A program made the position numbers and the translations under genes. Below the pieces are notes generated by a model. It saw only the letters and a program-made list of their open reading frames with translations. It was not told the DNA's origin and searched no databases. A stretch of DNA of 64,000 nucleotides. Origin: Rhodanobacteraceae bacterium. GTDB taxonomy: Bacteria; Pseudomonadota; Gammaproteobacteria; Xanthomonadales; Rhodanobacteraceae. The stretch spans positions 86,271 through 150,270 of the forward strand of contig SCQU01000006.1 in the NCBI GenBank assembly GCA_004299555.1, written 5' to 3'. How positions within the stretch are numbered: position 1 is the stretch's first letter; each line of letters starts with the position of its first letter. Shown here in pieces: positions 46,672 through 55,051 of the stretch.

Positions 46672-47355
46672 GCGCACTGCCGCTGCGCGCCGGGCACCAA
46701 GGTGCCCGATTCGACCGTGCGCCGTCCGGCCAGCTGCCGTAGCGGCAGCGTGGCAAGCACGCTGCGCCTCGACCACATACGCCCCGCCAGCCACGCGCTG
46801 CACCCACGAGGGTACCCCCGCAACGCCGCGCGCGCGCGGCCACGGCGCCCCGCAACGCACCGCGGGCTTCACGCTCAGGCCGGCGCCGCGCAGCCAACGC
46901 TCCCACCGACCCGGCAGCACCCCGCGGCACCACAGCGAATACGGGTGGAAGCCGGCGACCAGCAGCGTGCCATGTGGCGCCAATACCCGCGCCAGCTCGG
47001 CAGCGACCGCTCCGGTGGCCTCGGCACGGTCCATGAAGCACGCCAGTACCGCGCAAAACGAATCATCGGCGAACGGCAGCTCCAGCGTCTGCGCGCGCAG
47101 CGGCCCCCGCCAGCCGCCAGCCGGTGCCGACGGACGCAGGATGGTCCAGCGCGCAACCCCGGCCACCTTGGGCACGTACATGCCGATGCCATCCAGGAGC
47201 AGGCCGTGGGTGCCGGCCACACGCGTCAGCCGCGTCAGGCACCGTGCCGACACCGAGGCGCCCAGTGCGGCGAGGGCAGCGCCATCGCGCGGGGATCGCG
47301 GATTTGGTTGTGCCGTATACACCTGCGTTGCGCACATCCGGAACGAAAGCAACAT
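46668..47355 (-). CDS. SAM-dependent methyltransferase-like protein with a suspected 3' frameshift
   Basis: Methyltransferase-type protein of roughly 230 residues. Recognisable class I elements are [43 protein letters not shown] and [22 protein letters not shown]. The first motif is degenerate and may not bind SAM tightly. After [12 protein letters not shown] (about 46757) the given frame continues into rnhA, but the frame one base over reads [20 protein letters not shown] and ends in TGA at 46668-46670, overlapping the rnhA ATG (ATGA), with stronger GC at third positions. A one-base indel near 46757 is the best explanation. Start tentative; 47337 is an alternative. Confidence 0.7.
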
Positions 47356-47468
47356 TGTGACTGAATTGTGAGCGCGGGATAAGCGGTGGCTCGCACTTAA
47401 CGTTCTTGTAACGAGCGCCCGCGGATCGCCTGCTAAGGTCGAGTTTTTTTGGCGACCCCAGCTGCCGC

Positions 47469-48245
47469 ATGCCAACCCTGCGACCCCTCCCAGCGCTGCG
47501 CGACAACTACATCTGGATGCTCGCCGACGCGACGGCGGGCTGCGCATTGGTGGTCGATCCAGGGGCAGCCAAACCGGTGCTGGACGCGTTGACAGGGGCA
47601 GGCTTGCGGCTGTCCACCATTCTTTTGACGCACCACCACGCCGACCACATCGGCGGTGTACCCGAGTTGGCCAGGCGCTATCCAGACGCGGCCATTTACG
47701 CGCCACGCGACAGCCGTATTCCCGTCGCCACCCATCGCGTGGCCGACGGCGACGCGATCCACGTGGCACCCGCGGCGGATTTTACCGTCATTGAAGTCCA
47801 CGGCCACACGCGTACCCACGTCGCCTACTACGGCGAGGGCCTGCTGTTTTGTGGTGACACCCTCTTCAGCCTCGGCTGCGGCCGGGTGTTTGAAGGCACC
47901 CCCGCCGAGATGCTGGCCTCACTGGACCGCCTGGCAGAGCTGCCGACGACGACGCAGATCTGCTGCGCCCACGAATACACGCTCGCCAACGGCGCCTTCG
48001 CGCTCAGCGTGGAACCGGGCAACCACGCGCTCCAGGCACGCATACGCAGCGCGCGCGACCTGCGCGCCCGGAACGCGCCCACCCTGCCGGCCTTGCTGGC
48101 CGACGAGCTGGCCGCCAACCCCTTCCTGCGCGTCGACGCCATGGGCGATGCCAACATTCCATGGCCCACGCGGTTTCGACCCCCACCCGGCCGGGCAGCG
48201 CGCTTTGCCGCGCTGCGTCTGGCCAAGGACCGATTCGCCGCATGA
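47469..48245 (+). CDS. gloB: Hydroxyacylglutathione hydrolase (glyoxalase II)
   Basis: Metallo-beta-lactamase-fold enzyme of 258 residues that hydrolyses S-D-lactoylglutathione to lactate and glutathione in methylglyoxal detoxification. The metal motif [10 protein letters not shown] is intact, with further ligands in [25 protein letters not shown] and [14 protein letters not shown]; the C-terminal helical domain binds glutathione ([18 protein letters not shown]). It diverges from the methyltransferase gene, a classic pairing in this group. Its stop overlaps the start of the transglycosylase gene by four bases. Confidence 0.97.
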   Translation: MPTLRPLPALRDNYIWMLADATAGCALVVDPGAAKPVLDALTGAGLRLSTILLTHHHADHIGGVPELARRYPDAAIYAPRDSRIPVATHRVADGDAIHVAPAADFTVIEVHGHTRTHVAYYGEGLLFCGDTLFSLGCGRVFEGTPAEMLASLDRLAELPTTTQICCAHEYTLANGAFALSVEPGNHALQARIRSARDLRARNAPTLPALLADELAANPFLRVDAMGDANIPWPTRFRPPPGRAARFAALRLAKDRFAA

Positions 48246-49492
48246 GGGCGCGCACCGCCGGCATCCGCCTCACCCTGACGCTCCTGGCGAGCGCGGTGCT
48301 TGCCGCGTGCGCGGTACAACCACCCAAACCACCAGCGACCGCTGCCGTGGTCACCGCGCTGCCGGCCGTGCCGACACCTGCCGGCGCGGTGGTCAAGCCA
48401 CACGTCAATCCAGTCGTGCAGCCGTGGGCCAGCATCCAGGCCAGCGACGTCATGCACGACTGCGCCGATGCGCCGCTCATTCGTGCGAACGCCGCCCGCT
48501 ACGCGCGTTCACCCGCGCATTTCGAGGCGCTGCTGCGGCAATCGCTGCCGCTCATCACCTATGTACAGACCAAGCTGCGGGCCAACGGCATCCCGGGTGA
48601 ATTCGCGATGTTGCCGATGCTGGAAAGCTCCTATCGCGCGGACGAGCCGAGCCGCCACGGCGATGCGGCCGGCATGTGGCAGTTCATGCCCACCACCGCA
48701 CGCCGGCACGGCATCACGGTCAGCCGTCACTACGATGGCCGCCTGGACCCGGTGGCTTCCACCCAGGCCGCGGTCACCATGCTGAAGTCGCTGCAACGGC
48801 AATTTGGTGACTGGCGCCTGGTCGACATGGCCTACAACGCCGGCCCGTACGCCGTCACGGCCGCCCTGCGCGGCCATCCCGGCCTGGGCTCCGGTGCCAT
48901 TCCAGACATTCCCATCGGCGCCGCCGGCCGCAGGCACCTCGCAAAACTGATGGCGCTCAACTGCATCGTGCGCGAGCCGGCGCGCTTTGCCGTCAGGCTG
49001 CCCAAGCCCACGGGCGGCAATGCGCTGACGACGGTCAAGGTTCCGGCCGGCAGCCACCTCAGCACCGTTGCCAGCATGGCCGACGTCTCCACCTCGGCGC
49101 TGCGCCAGCTCAACCCCGGCTATCGCGGCGCGCGAATACCCGCCGACAGTCCGCGCACCCTGTTGTTGCCGGCCGATGCGGCGCAGACGCTGCTGACGGC
49201 GCTGACGGTCAATGCTTCCGAGTCGGTCGCGCAGGTTGACACCAACACGCCGCAGCTGGCCGCTGGCGGCGGTATTCCGCTGCCCGCCGAGCCCGTCGCA
49301 CCTGATCCGGACAGCATCGCGCCCGACTCCGATCCGACGCCCGCCGTGCCAGCCGAGCACCGGGTACACGATGGCGAAACGCTGTGGTCGATCGCGCACC
49401 AGTTCCATGTGAGCGTCGGCGACCTCAAGCATTGGAACCACCTGCACGGCAATACCGTCCGCGCCGGGGCAGTGCTGCACGTGCACGGCTGA
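48242..49492 (+). CDS. MltD-like membrane-bound lytic murein transglycosylase
   Basis: Lipoprotein of 416 residues: signal peptide with lipobox LAAC, an SLT/MltD catalytic domain (about 75-245) with the catalytic Glu in MLPMLESSYRADEPSRHGDAAGMWQFMPTTARRHG and the AYNAGP motif, then two LysM-type regions. The first LysM (about 262-310) is degenerate; the second, at the C-terminus (VHDGETLWSIAHQFHVSVGDLKHWN), is good. It cleaves peptidoglycan glycan strands while held at the outer membrane. The ATG at 48242 overlaps gloB, the conserved gloB-mltD order. Confidence 0.94.
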   Translation: MRARTAGIRLTLTLLASAVLAACAVQPPKPPATAAVVTALPAVPTPAGAVVKPHVNPVVQPWASIQASDVMHDCADAPLIRANAARYARSPAHFEALLRQSLPLITYVQTKLRANGIPGEFAMLPMLESSYRADEPSRHGDAAGMWQFMPTTARRHGITVSRHYDGRLDPVASTQAAVTMLKSLQRQFGDWRLVDMAYNAGPYAVTAALRGHPGLGSGAIPDIPIGAAGRRHLAKLMALNCIVREPARFAVRLPKPTGGNALTTVKVPAGSHLSTVASMADVSTSALRQLNPGYRGARIPADSPRTLLLPADAAQTLLTALTVNASESVAQVDTNTPQLAAGGGIPLPAEPVAPDPDSIAPDSDPTPAVPAEHRVHDGETLWSIAHQFHVSVGDLKHWNHLHGNTVRAGAVLHVHG

Positions 49493-49517
49493 TCCTCGCC
49501 GCGCGGCAGCACTCGCG

Positions 49518-49523
49518 TACAAT
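49518..49523 (+). promoter_or_regulatory. -10 element of fabI
   Basis: TACAAT 39 bases upstream of the fabI start codon, without a clear -35 hexamer. The same hexamer precedes several other genes in the window. Confidence 0.4.
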
Positions 49524-49561
49524 GGCGGCCTTTCCCGCACCCCAATCGGAGCACCGCGGAC

Positions 49562-50356
49562 ATGGGTTTCCTTCAAGGCAAGCGCGCACTCGTCACCGGC
49601 ATCCTCAGCAACCGCTCCATTGCCTGGGGCATCGCGCAGGCCTTGCATCGCGAAGGCGCCGAGCTCGCGCTCACCTACGTCGACGAGAAGTTCCGCGGCC
49701 GGGTGGACGATGCGGCCGGGCAACTGGGCTCCAGCATCGTGCTGCCCTGCGACGTTGGCCGCGACAGCGACATCGATAACCTGTTCACCAGTCTCGGCAA
49801 ACAGTGGGACGGACTGGATATCCTGATCCACTCCATCGGCTTTGCCCCGCGCGAAGCGCTCGCCGGCGAGTTCCTGGACGGACTGACCCGCGAAAACTTC
49901 AAGATCGCGCACGATATTTCCAGCTACAGCCTGGCGGCGCTGGCCAAAGCCGCGCGTCCGCTGATGCAAAACCGCCACGGCGCGATCCTGACCCTCACCT
50001 ACCTCGGCGCCGAGCGCGCGCTCCCGTCCTACAACGTCATGGGCCTGGCCAAGGCCAGCCTCGAAGCCAATGTGCGCTATCTTGCCTACAACCTCGGCCC
50101 GGAAGGCACCCGCGTCAACGCGATTTCGGCCGGGCCGATCAAAACCCTCGCGGCAGCGGGAGTCGCCGGGTTGCGCAAGATGCTCGACCACGTTGGCCAG
50201 GTGTCACCGCTGCGCCGCAACGTCGGCATCGATGACATCGGCAACGCGGCCGCGTTCCTGTGCTCGGATCTCGCCGCCGGCATCACGGGTGAGGTCGTCC
50301 ACGTCGACGCGGGCTACAGCACGCTTGGCATGGCCGGTCTGGACACCGGCGCCTGA
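49562..50356 (+). CDS. fabI: Enoyl-[acyl-carrier-protein] reductase (NADH), FabI type
   Basis: Short-chain dehydrogenase of 264 residues that performs the last reduction in each cycle of fatty-acid elongation. FabI features: the modified nucleotide motif [27 protein letters not shown], the active site [22 protein letters not shown] (Tyr-x6-Tyr-x6-Lys) and [13 protein letters not shown] in the flexible substrate loop. A Gly at the position equivalent to E. coli Gly93 ([10 protein letters not shown]) is retained, the residue often altered in triclosan resistance. Transcribed from its own TACAAT-type promoter after the transglycosylase gene. Confidence 0.97.
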   Translation: MGFLQGKRALVTGILSNRSIAWGIAQALHREGAELALTYVDEKFRGRVDDAAGQLGSSIVLPCDVGRDSDIDNLFTSLGKQWDGLDILIHSIGFAPREALAGEFLDGLTRENFKIAHDISSYSLAALAKAARPLMQNRHGAILTLTYLGAERALPSYNVMGLAKASLEANVRYLAYNLGPEGTRVNAISAGPIKTLAAAGVAGLRKMLDHVGQVSPLRRNVGIDDIGNAAAFLCSDLAAGITGEVVHVDAGYSTLGMAGLDTGA

Positions 50357-50369
50357 CCCACGCGACCGG

Positions 50370-52370
50370 CTACCGCTCGGCACCAGCCGGCAGCGGCTGC
50401 AGCGTCAACACCTCGAACGGTTGCAACGTCATCGTGACCGGATGCCGGGCGTCCACCGTGGCCGGCACGCTGCTGCCACCACTGTGCCATACGTCGGTGG
50501 CGTTGAACCTGCGCGCGGCGCGCGGCGGCAACTGCAACTGGCGCCCGACATCAAGGATCGCAAGCCGTGGCTTGTCGTCGGGATTGCGCAGGGTAATGAA
50601 GGATTTGCCCGGCGACCACGCAGCCCAACCGTAGACGTCCAGCCGCCCGGGATCGCCACCGATCCAGTGGGTATCCTCCAGCACCTTCGCATTGGCGCGT
50701 GACCAGTTGGCGGCGTCAACCAGCGTGTCCCAGTCCGGCGTCGTCAGCAACGACGGCGTGATGTACAGCTCCTGCAGATCGGTGCCGGTTGCAAAGTACG
50801 AATGCACTTCGTTGGCGAAATCGTGGCCCGGATCGGTATTCAGCCCCACCGCGTGTTGCGCAAAGATGATCCCGTGCAGCATCAGTGAATTGAGCGGAAA
50901 CAGCGGCCCCTTGATCACGATGTTCCGGTAGGTCTGCTCATCGCGATAGGTGATCCACTGTTCGCGCTTGGGGCCGACTCCCGCAAAATTGTGATCGTAA
51001 CCGTCGCGCCAGATGGAATCGGCGTACCGCAGCCAGAACGGTGACGCCCAGGTACCGGTCGTGAGGTTGATGAAGGTATCCGGCTTGTCGGCGCGGATGT
51101 CGTCGATCAACTGGATTGCCGCCGCAAAGTCGCTGTCGAACTGGCTGCCCGGATAAATCGTATCGACGTTGCCGGTGCCGTCGAACTTGAACTGGTTGAT
51201 GCAGTCATCGTCGAGCAACGTCATCACGACATGGTGGAAGCGCTGCCAATATTCCGGCGCGGACAACGCCAGCCCACCGTCGACGATGCCGTAACCGGTC
51301 TTGCGTCCATTCGCCACGCGCTCCTGTCGTGGCTTCCCGTAACCGCCCCACGGCGAAAGCCAGATTCCAGGCGCGGCGCCATACTTTTCTGCAGCCTTGC
51401 ACAGCGGCACGAAGCCGTGCGGAAACGCCTTCGAGAAATTCCAGCCGCCGCTGTAGTCGTCCCAGCCATCGTCGAACAGGAACGATGACATTTTCACATG
51501 GCGCTTTTCGACCAGCTCTTTGCCGAAGGTATTGATGCGGTCCAGGGCCTGGGCTTCGGTGTACGGCGTGAAAAATCCAATGTCGTACCATGAGTTGTAA
51601 TGCAGGAACGGGCGATACGGATGCGCGCGTTCACGCTCGACGTAGTTGGCAAAATCGCGCCGCATCTGGCCTGGGTGCGCGACGCCGATCACCGCCGAAT
51701 ACGTTACCGACTGCCCGTTGCGCAACGGCAATGTGCGATTGATCCACAGCTTGACCTTGCCGCGCCAGGCATCAGCCTTGGCCATCGGTTGCTCGAAGCC
51801 AAGCCAGTCGGCATGCGATACCACCGGCGAACCATCGACCGAGCCATCGACAAACGCATCCGGTGCATCCGCGCCGAACAGCGCCACCTTGGCAATGTCC
51901 GCATCGGTACCGATCGCGGTAATGGAAACGACCTCGCGCAGGTAATCCGAACCATCGCGTTGCAGCAGCTTCCAGTCGACCGTCACGTGGCCATTCGGCC
52001 CAAGGAAGCGACCCTCGATGGCCCGGCCGGGAAAATGCTCCACCAGGCGTGCGGCCCCAGCTTCCACCGGCAACGAGGCCGGGGGCAAGGCGCCCTGCAA
52101 GCGGAAATCGCCCGTGTCGAGCGTGCTGCCGTCCTTGAATGTCAGCGAAAAAGGATCGGTGACTTCGATCCGCCGCTGGTGGAGCTCGTCCGTGACAACC
52201 AGGCCGGATAGCCGGCCGCCTGCGAGCACCCAGTTCGCGGTGATCGGGGCGTGCCCGAATTCCGCGGGTTGCGTACCTGCACCCGGACTCGCCTCGTTGG
52301 CTAGCGTGGTCACGGGCAGCGCCAAGATTGCGAGTGCGGCAAGCCGGATGACGACGCGGGCAACCCACAC
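50370..52370 (-). CDS. Secreted clan-D-like (GH36/GH27-type) glycoside hydrolase
   Basis: Secreted enzyme of about 666 residues. A signal peptide (VWVARVVIRLAALAILALPVTTLANEA) follows a GTG at 52370; the open frame also begins further up at a GTG at 52457, which would place 29 odd residues before it. An N-terminal beta-sandwich precedes a TIM barrel with LHYNSWYDIGFFTPYTEAQALDRI, the acid loop SSFLFDDGWDDYSGGWNF and NQFKFDGTGN, in which Asp is the probable nucleophile. These loops resemble alpha-galactosidase clan members. The substrate is unknown. It converges on fabI, has no transporter neighbour and looks like an accessory gene. Confidence 0.75.
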   Translation of the reverse strand: MWVARVVIRLAALAILALPVTTLANEASPGAGTQPAEFGHAPITANWVLAGGRLSGLVVTDELHQRRIEVTDPFSLTFKDGSTLDTGDFRLQGALPPASLPVEAGAARLVEHFPGRAIEGRFLGPNGHVTVDWKLLQRDGSDYLREVVSITAIGTDADIAKVALFGADAPDAFVDGSVDGSPVVSHADWLGFEQPMAKADAWRGKVKLWINRTLPLRNGQSVTYSAVIGVAHPGQMRRDFANYVERERAHPYRPFLHYNSWYDIGFFTPYTEAQALDRINTFGKELVEKRHVKMSSFLFDDGWDDYSGGWNFSKAFPHGFVPLCKAAEKYGAAPGIWLSPWGGYGKPRQERVANGRKTGYGIVDGGLALSAPEYWQRFHHVVMTLLDDDCINQFKFDGTGNVDTIYPGSQFDSDFAAAIQLIDDIRADKPDTFINLTTGTWASPFWLRYADSIWRDGYDHNFAGVGPKREQWITYRDEQTYRNIVIKGPLFPLNSLMLHGIIFAQHAVGLNTDPGHDFANEVHSYFATGTDLQELYITPSLLTTPDWDTLVDAANWSRANAKVLEDTHWIGGDPGRLDVYGWAAWSPGKSFITLRNPDDKPRLAILDVGRQLQLPPRAARRFNATDVWHSGGSSVPATVDARHPVTMTLQPFEVLTLQPLPAGAER

Positions 52371-52547
52371 GCACCGCGCGCCTGGCGATCCGGCGTGGCT
52401 TGGTGCGGTCAGGCGATATGCGGTCCTCTCACGGATCCATGGTAACGCAGGGATCACTTCGCGCTGTCGGCGGCAACGCCCTTCAACAGCGAGCCGACGG
52501 CAACCTCACTCCGATCAGCGTCTGACCTGTATCGCCCCCGGTGGGAC

Positions 52548-53360
52548 TCACGAGAACGCGCCGGACAGCACCACGATGCCGGCACCAAACAGTACGACTC
52601 CCGTCACCCGCGGCAGCCAGTTGCCGGCAGGCATCACCTTTTCCGCCAGCACGACAATGGACAGCACCGCGATCCACAGCAGGTTCATCACGCCACCGAC
52701 GAACAGCAGCAGCATCAGCGCCCAGCAGCAGCCGATGCAGTAGAGACCGTGACGCAAGCCCAGTGCCAGCGAGCGGCGTAGCGCCCGGCGGAACCCGCCG
52801 AGTTGCAGGATGAAGGAAAGCGGCGCCTGACAATGACGCAGGCATGCCTGCTTCACGGGCGTCCACTGATACACGCCCGCTACGATGAGTACCGCGCCGC
52901 TCAGCATGGTGTTGGCGCTGGCCATCATGGGCGTCAGCAGCAAGGCGCGATGCAGTCCCCACTGCGCGGCCGTCGCCGCCAGCGCGAACGCGGACCACGC
53001 GAGCAGATAACCTCCGGCAAAAAAACCGGTCGCGGCCAGCGGCTTGCCCTGAAGGGTGGCCTGCCTGCCAACGCGCGCGTAGATCAGGACCATCGGCGCA
53101 GCGGACGGCGTCATCATGCCGACCATCATCACCGTCCACATCACGAACATCAGCACGAATTCACTGGTCGTCCACGACCGTGCCACGCCGACCATGCCAT
53201 CCACCGACATGCCCATGCCCAGCGCCAGCCAGAGGAGATAACCCCAGGCCAGCGCGGTCAGGGCGGCCAGCGAGGCTTGCACAAGCGTGCGGTCTCGCCG
53301 CAGCACGGCCTCGAGCGCGCTGCCCGCAGTGGCGGCATCAGGCATGGTTGGCGACGCCAT
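52548..53360 (-). CDS. DUF2182 integral membrane protein
   Basis: Polytopic protein of 270 residues with about six hydrophobic helices. Family signatures: FVLMFVMWTVMMVGMMTPSAAPMVLIYARV, YQWTPVKQACLRHCQAPLSF with conserved Cys/His, and a GLYCIGCCWALMLLLFVGGVMNLLWIAVLSIVVLAEKV block. The Met-rich helix and the paired Cys motifs in or near the membrane suggest metal (perhaps copper) handling, which is my inference; the family has no established function. It overlaps the upstream DUF1326 gene by 23 bases, completing a three-gene cassette. Confidence 0.9.
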   Translation of the reverse strand: MASPTMPDAATAGSALEAVLRRDRTLVQASLAALTALAWGYLLWLALGMGMSVDGMVGVARSWTTSEFVLMFVMWTVMMVGMMTPSAAPMVLIYARVGRQATLQGKPLAATGFFAGGYLLAWSAFALAATAAQWGLHRALLLTPMMASANTMLSGAVLIVAGVYQWTPVKQACLRHCQAPLSFILQLGGFRRALRRSLALGLRHGLYCIGCCWALMLLLFVGGVMNLLWIAVLSIVVLAEKVMPAGNWLPRVTGVVLFGAGIVVLSGAFS

Positions 53361-53973
53361 TTCCGGTCAGGTGCAAACTGGCAAAATACGCGTGCGAGTC
53401 ATCGAGCGACATGGCCAGCGCACCTTGCGTCTTGGCCCGGCCGCTGGCGACCTCGCAGATGTCGTACTCGAAGCCGGATGGCAGGTTGATGCGCGCGCGG
53501 TGCGCGTTTCCGGTAATCGGATTGACGATCGGGTTGCCGTGGGCTTCCGCCACGCCCGGGATCAGCACATGGGAGGTGCGCCCATCGATGTCGAATTCGA
53601 AGTCGATTTTCCCAATGACCGGATCATGCACCTTGTCGTAGGTCGTGGAGAACACCTGGAAAACCGTGGCCCCCGGCTCGGTGTCCTGCCCGCACATGAT
53701 CCGCAGCAGTGCCTCGCGCTGCTCCGGCGAGGCGCGCTCATCCACGATCGGCACCGCTTGACCCCGACCCAGATGGATGGGTCCAGGCCACGACACGATC
53801 AATGCGAAACGCAGGCCATCGAGTCGGGTATTGCCGTGGTGCCCCTGGTCCACCTGGAAGACCATGAGTGCCCGACAGTCGCCGTAGGTGGGCAGCGCGT
53901 TGAACTGGCACGGACAGCCATAGGCGCAATTGCAGTTGGTGTATTCGCGTGCCTTGATTTCCCAACTGGTCAT
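53338..53973 (-). CDS. DUF1326 protein (second copy of the cassette)
   Basis: Cytosolic protein of 211 residues with no signal peptide. The N-terminus holds a tight Cys motif: C14-N-C16-AYG-C20-P-C22 in YTNCNCAYGCPCQFN. The body is beta-rich (GDCRALMVFQVDQGHHGNTRLDGLRFALIVSWPGPIHLG, EFDIDGRTSHVLIPG) and ends with NRARINLPSG-like strands. DUF1326 has no known activity; the CNCxxxCPC motif points to metal or Fe-S binding. The gene is 108 bp after the first DUF1326 gene and overlaps DUF2182 by 23 bp. The ATG at 53973 is chosen because it starts the conserved part. Confidence 0.88.
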   Translation of the reverse strand: MTSWEIKAREYTNCNCAYGCPCQFNALPTYGDCRALMVFQVDQGHHGNTRLDGLRFALIVSWPGPIHLGRGQAVPIVDERASPEQREALLRIMCGQDTEPGATVFQVFSTTYDKVHDPVIGKIDFEFDIDGRTSHVLIPGVAEAHGNPIVNPITGNAHRARINLPSGFEYDICEVASGRAKTQGALAMSLDDSHAYFASLHLTGNGVANHA

Positions 53974-54081
53974 ATGAGTCGTCTCCGGTTTGCAACCAAG
54001 TGACTGTTTCGCGGCTGGGACCACCTTGAGCGCAACGACAGCGGCCCGCGCTCTCATCCGAGCCACCGCAATGCAGCCCCG

Positions 54082-54690
54082 TCAGTCGGACGCGTAGGCA
54101 AACGGACTACGGAAACCGGCACGCCCGGACAATTTCCAGTTCCAGTCGTAGTCCTTGAACCTGAATGACTGCGAGCGCGCCACCGTGGCGGGTTCACCGG
54201 GCGCAATGCACAGCGGATGCCCGGCAATCGTGATCGGGCCGCCACCCTGGCCTTCGAGCAGTTTGATCTCAGCTTCGATAATCCCAGGAACGGACAAGCT
54301 GCTCTGCTTGCCCTCGCTCTTGAAGTGCATTGGCACGCTTTTGGCGCCCAGCATCTTGCCAACGAAAGAGGCAAGGACTGCCGGATGCCCGCCGGCCTGA
54401 CCGGAGAAGATCTTGTGCAGCGCCTCTGTCTGCGCCGCATCGGCGCGCTCGTCGAAATAGGCCGCCGCGGTCCACTTGGTCTCGACCATCGTGCCCGGCG
54501 CATGCACCGCAAGTGCGGCGTTCAGTCCATCGAGATTAACGTCACCGTACTTCCCGCGCTCGATATGCCAGGCGATCAGCACGGTGCACTCACCCTGTGT
54601 GGGTGGACTGGTGAACACGCACGGGCAAGCCGCGTCGCAGTTGCAGGTTTCGAAATAACTGCCCTTGAGTTTCCATTTGACATTTTCCAT
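54082..54690 (-). CDS. DUF1326 protein (first copy of the cassette)
   Basis: Protein of 202 residues, paralogous to the next gene. It begins ENVKWKLKGSYFETCNCDAACPCVFTSPP, giving C16-N-C18-DAA-C22-P-C24, the same CNCxxxCPC arrangement. Later segments (GECTVLIAWHIERGKYGDVNLDGLNAALAVHAPGTM, FDERADAAQTEALHKIFSGQAGG) align in order with the second copy, so the pair arose by duplication. No signal peptide. It leads the three-gene cassette and is divergent from an AraC regulator, which may control it. Biochemical role unknown. Confidence 0.88.
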   Translation of the reverse strand: MENVKWKLKGSYFETCNCDAACPCVFTSPPTQGECTVLIAWHIERGKYGDVNLDGLNAALAVHAPGTMVETKWTAAAYFDERADAAQTEALHKIFSGQAGGHPAVLASFVGKMLGAKSVPMHFKSEGKQSSLSVPGIIEAEIKLLEGQGGGPITIAGHPLCIAPGEPATVARSQSFRFKDYDWNWKLSGRAGFRSPFAYASD

Positions 54691-55051
54691 GGTTCCATCC
54701 TCTTGCGGACCGGTACATCGTCCAACGATCAGGGCGCTCCTCCGTCCAAGACTCCCAGAATGCCCTTCTACTTGGAGCAACCCGTTGACATGGATGTGTT
54801 TTTCTCTCACTTACGGGTTGGCGCTCAGCCAACCGGGACGGGTGGTCTTCTGCCTGTCGACCGCCGCGGGCTCGATACCTGGTAGATCATCGTCTCCGCC
54901 GTCGACAGCACGGCACCTGACATCGGTTTTTCGAGGCTGCTTAATTACCCCCGTCCCCTTTTGGGGTCAGTGTCGGCACGGGCGGCGCGTGCAGCTATGA
55001 CCTATACTCCTCAGTACATGCTCAAAACGCCCGCGGAAGCGACGAGCAGCG
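54691..55051. other. Spacer between the DUF1326 cassette and the AraC gene
   Basis: About 360 bases without a gene. It contains a CCCC-TTTT-GGGG inverted repeat at 54955-54966 just after TTAATTACCCCCGT, a sequence style that I associate with the flanks of REP-associated Y1 transposase genes, though no transposase is present. TATACT at 55003-55008 is a candidate -10 for the AraC gene. Confidence 0.45.
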
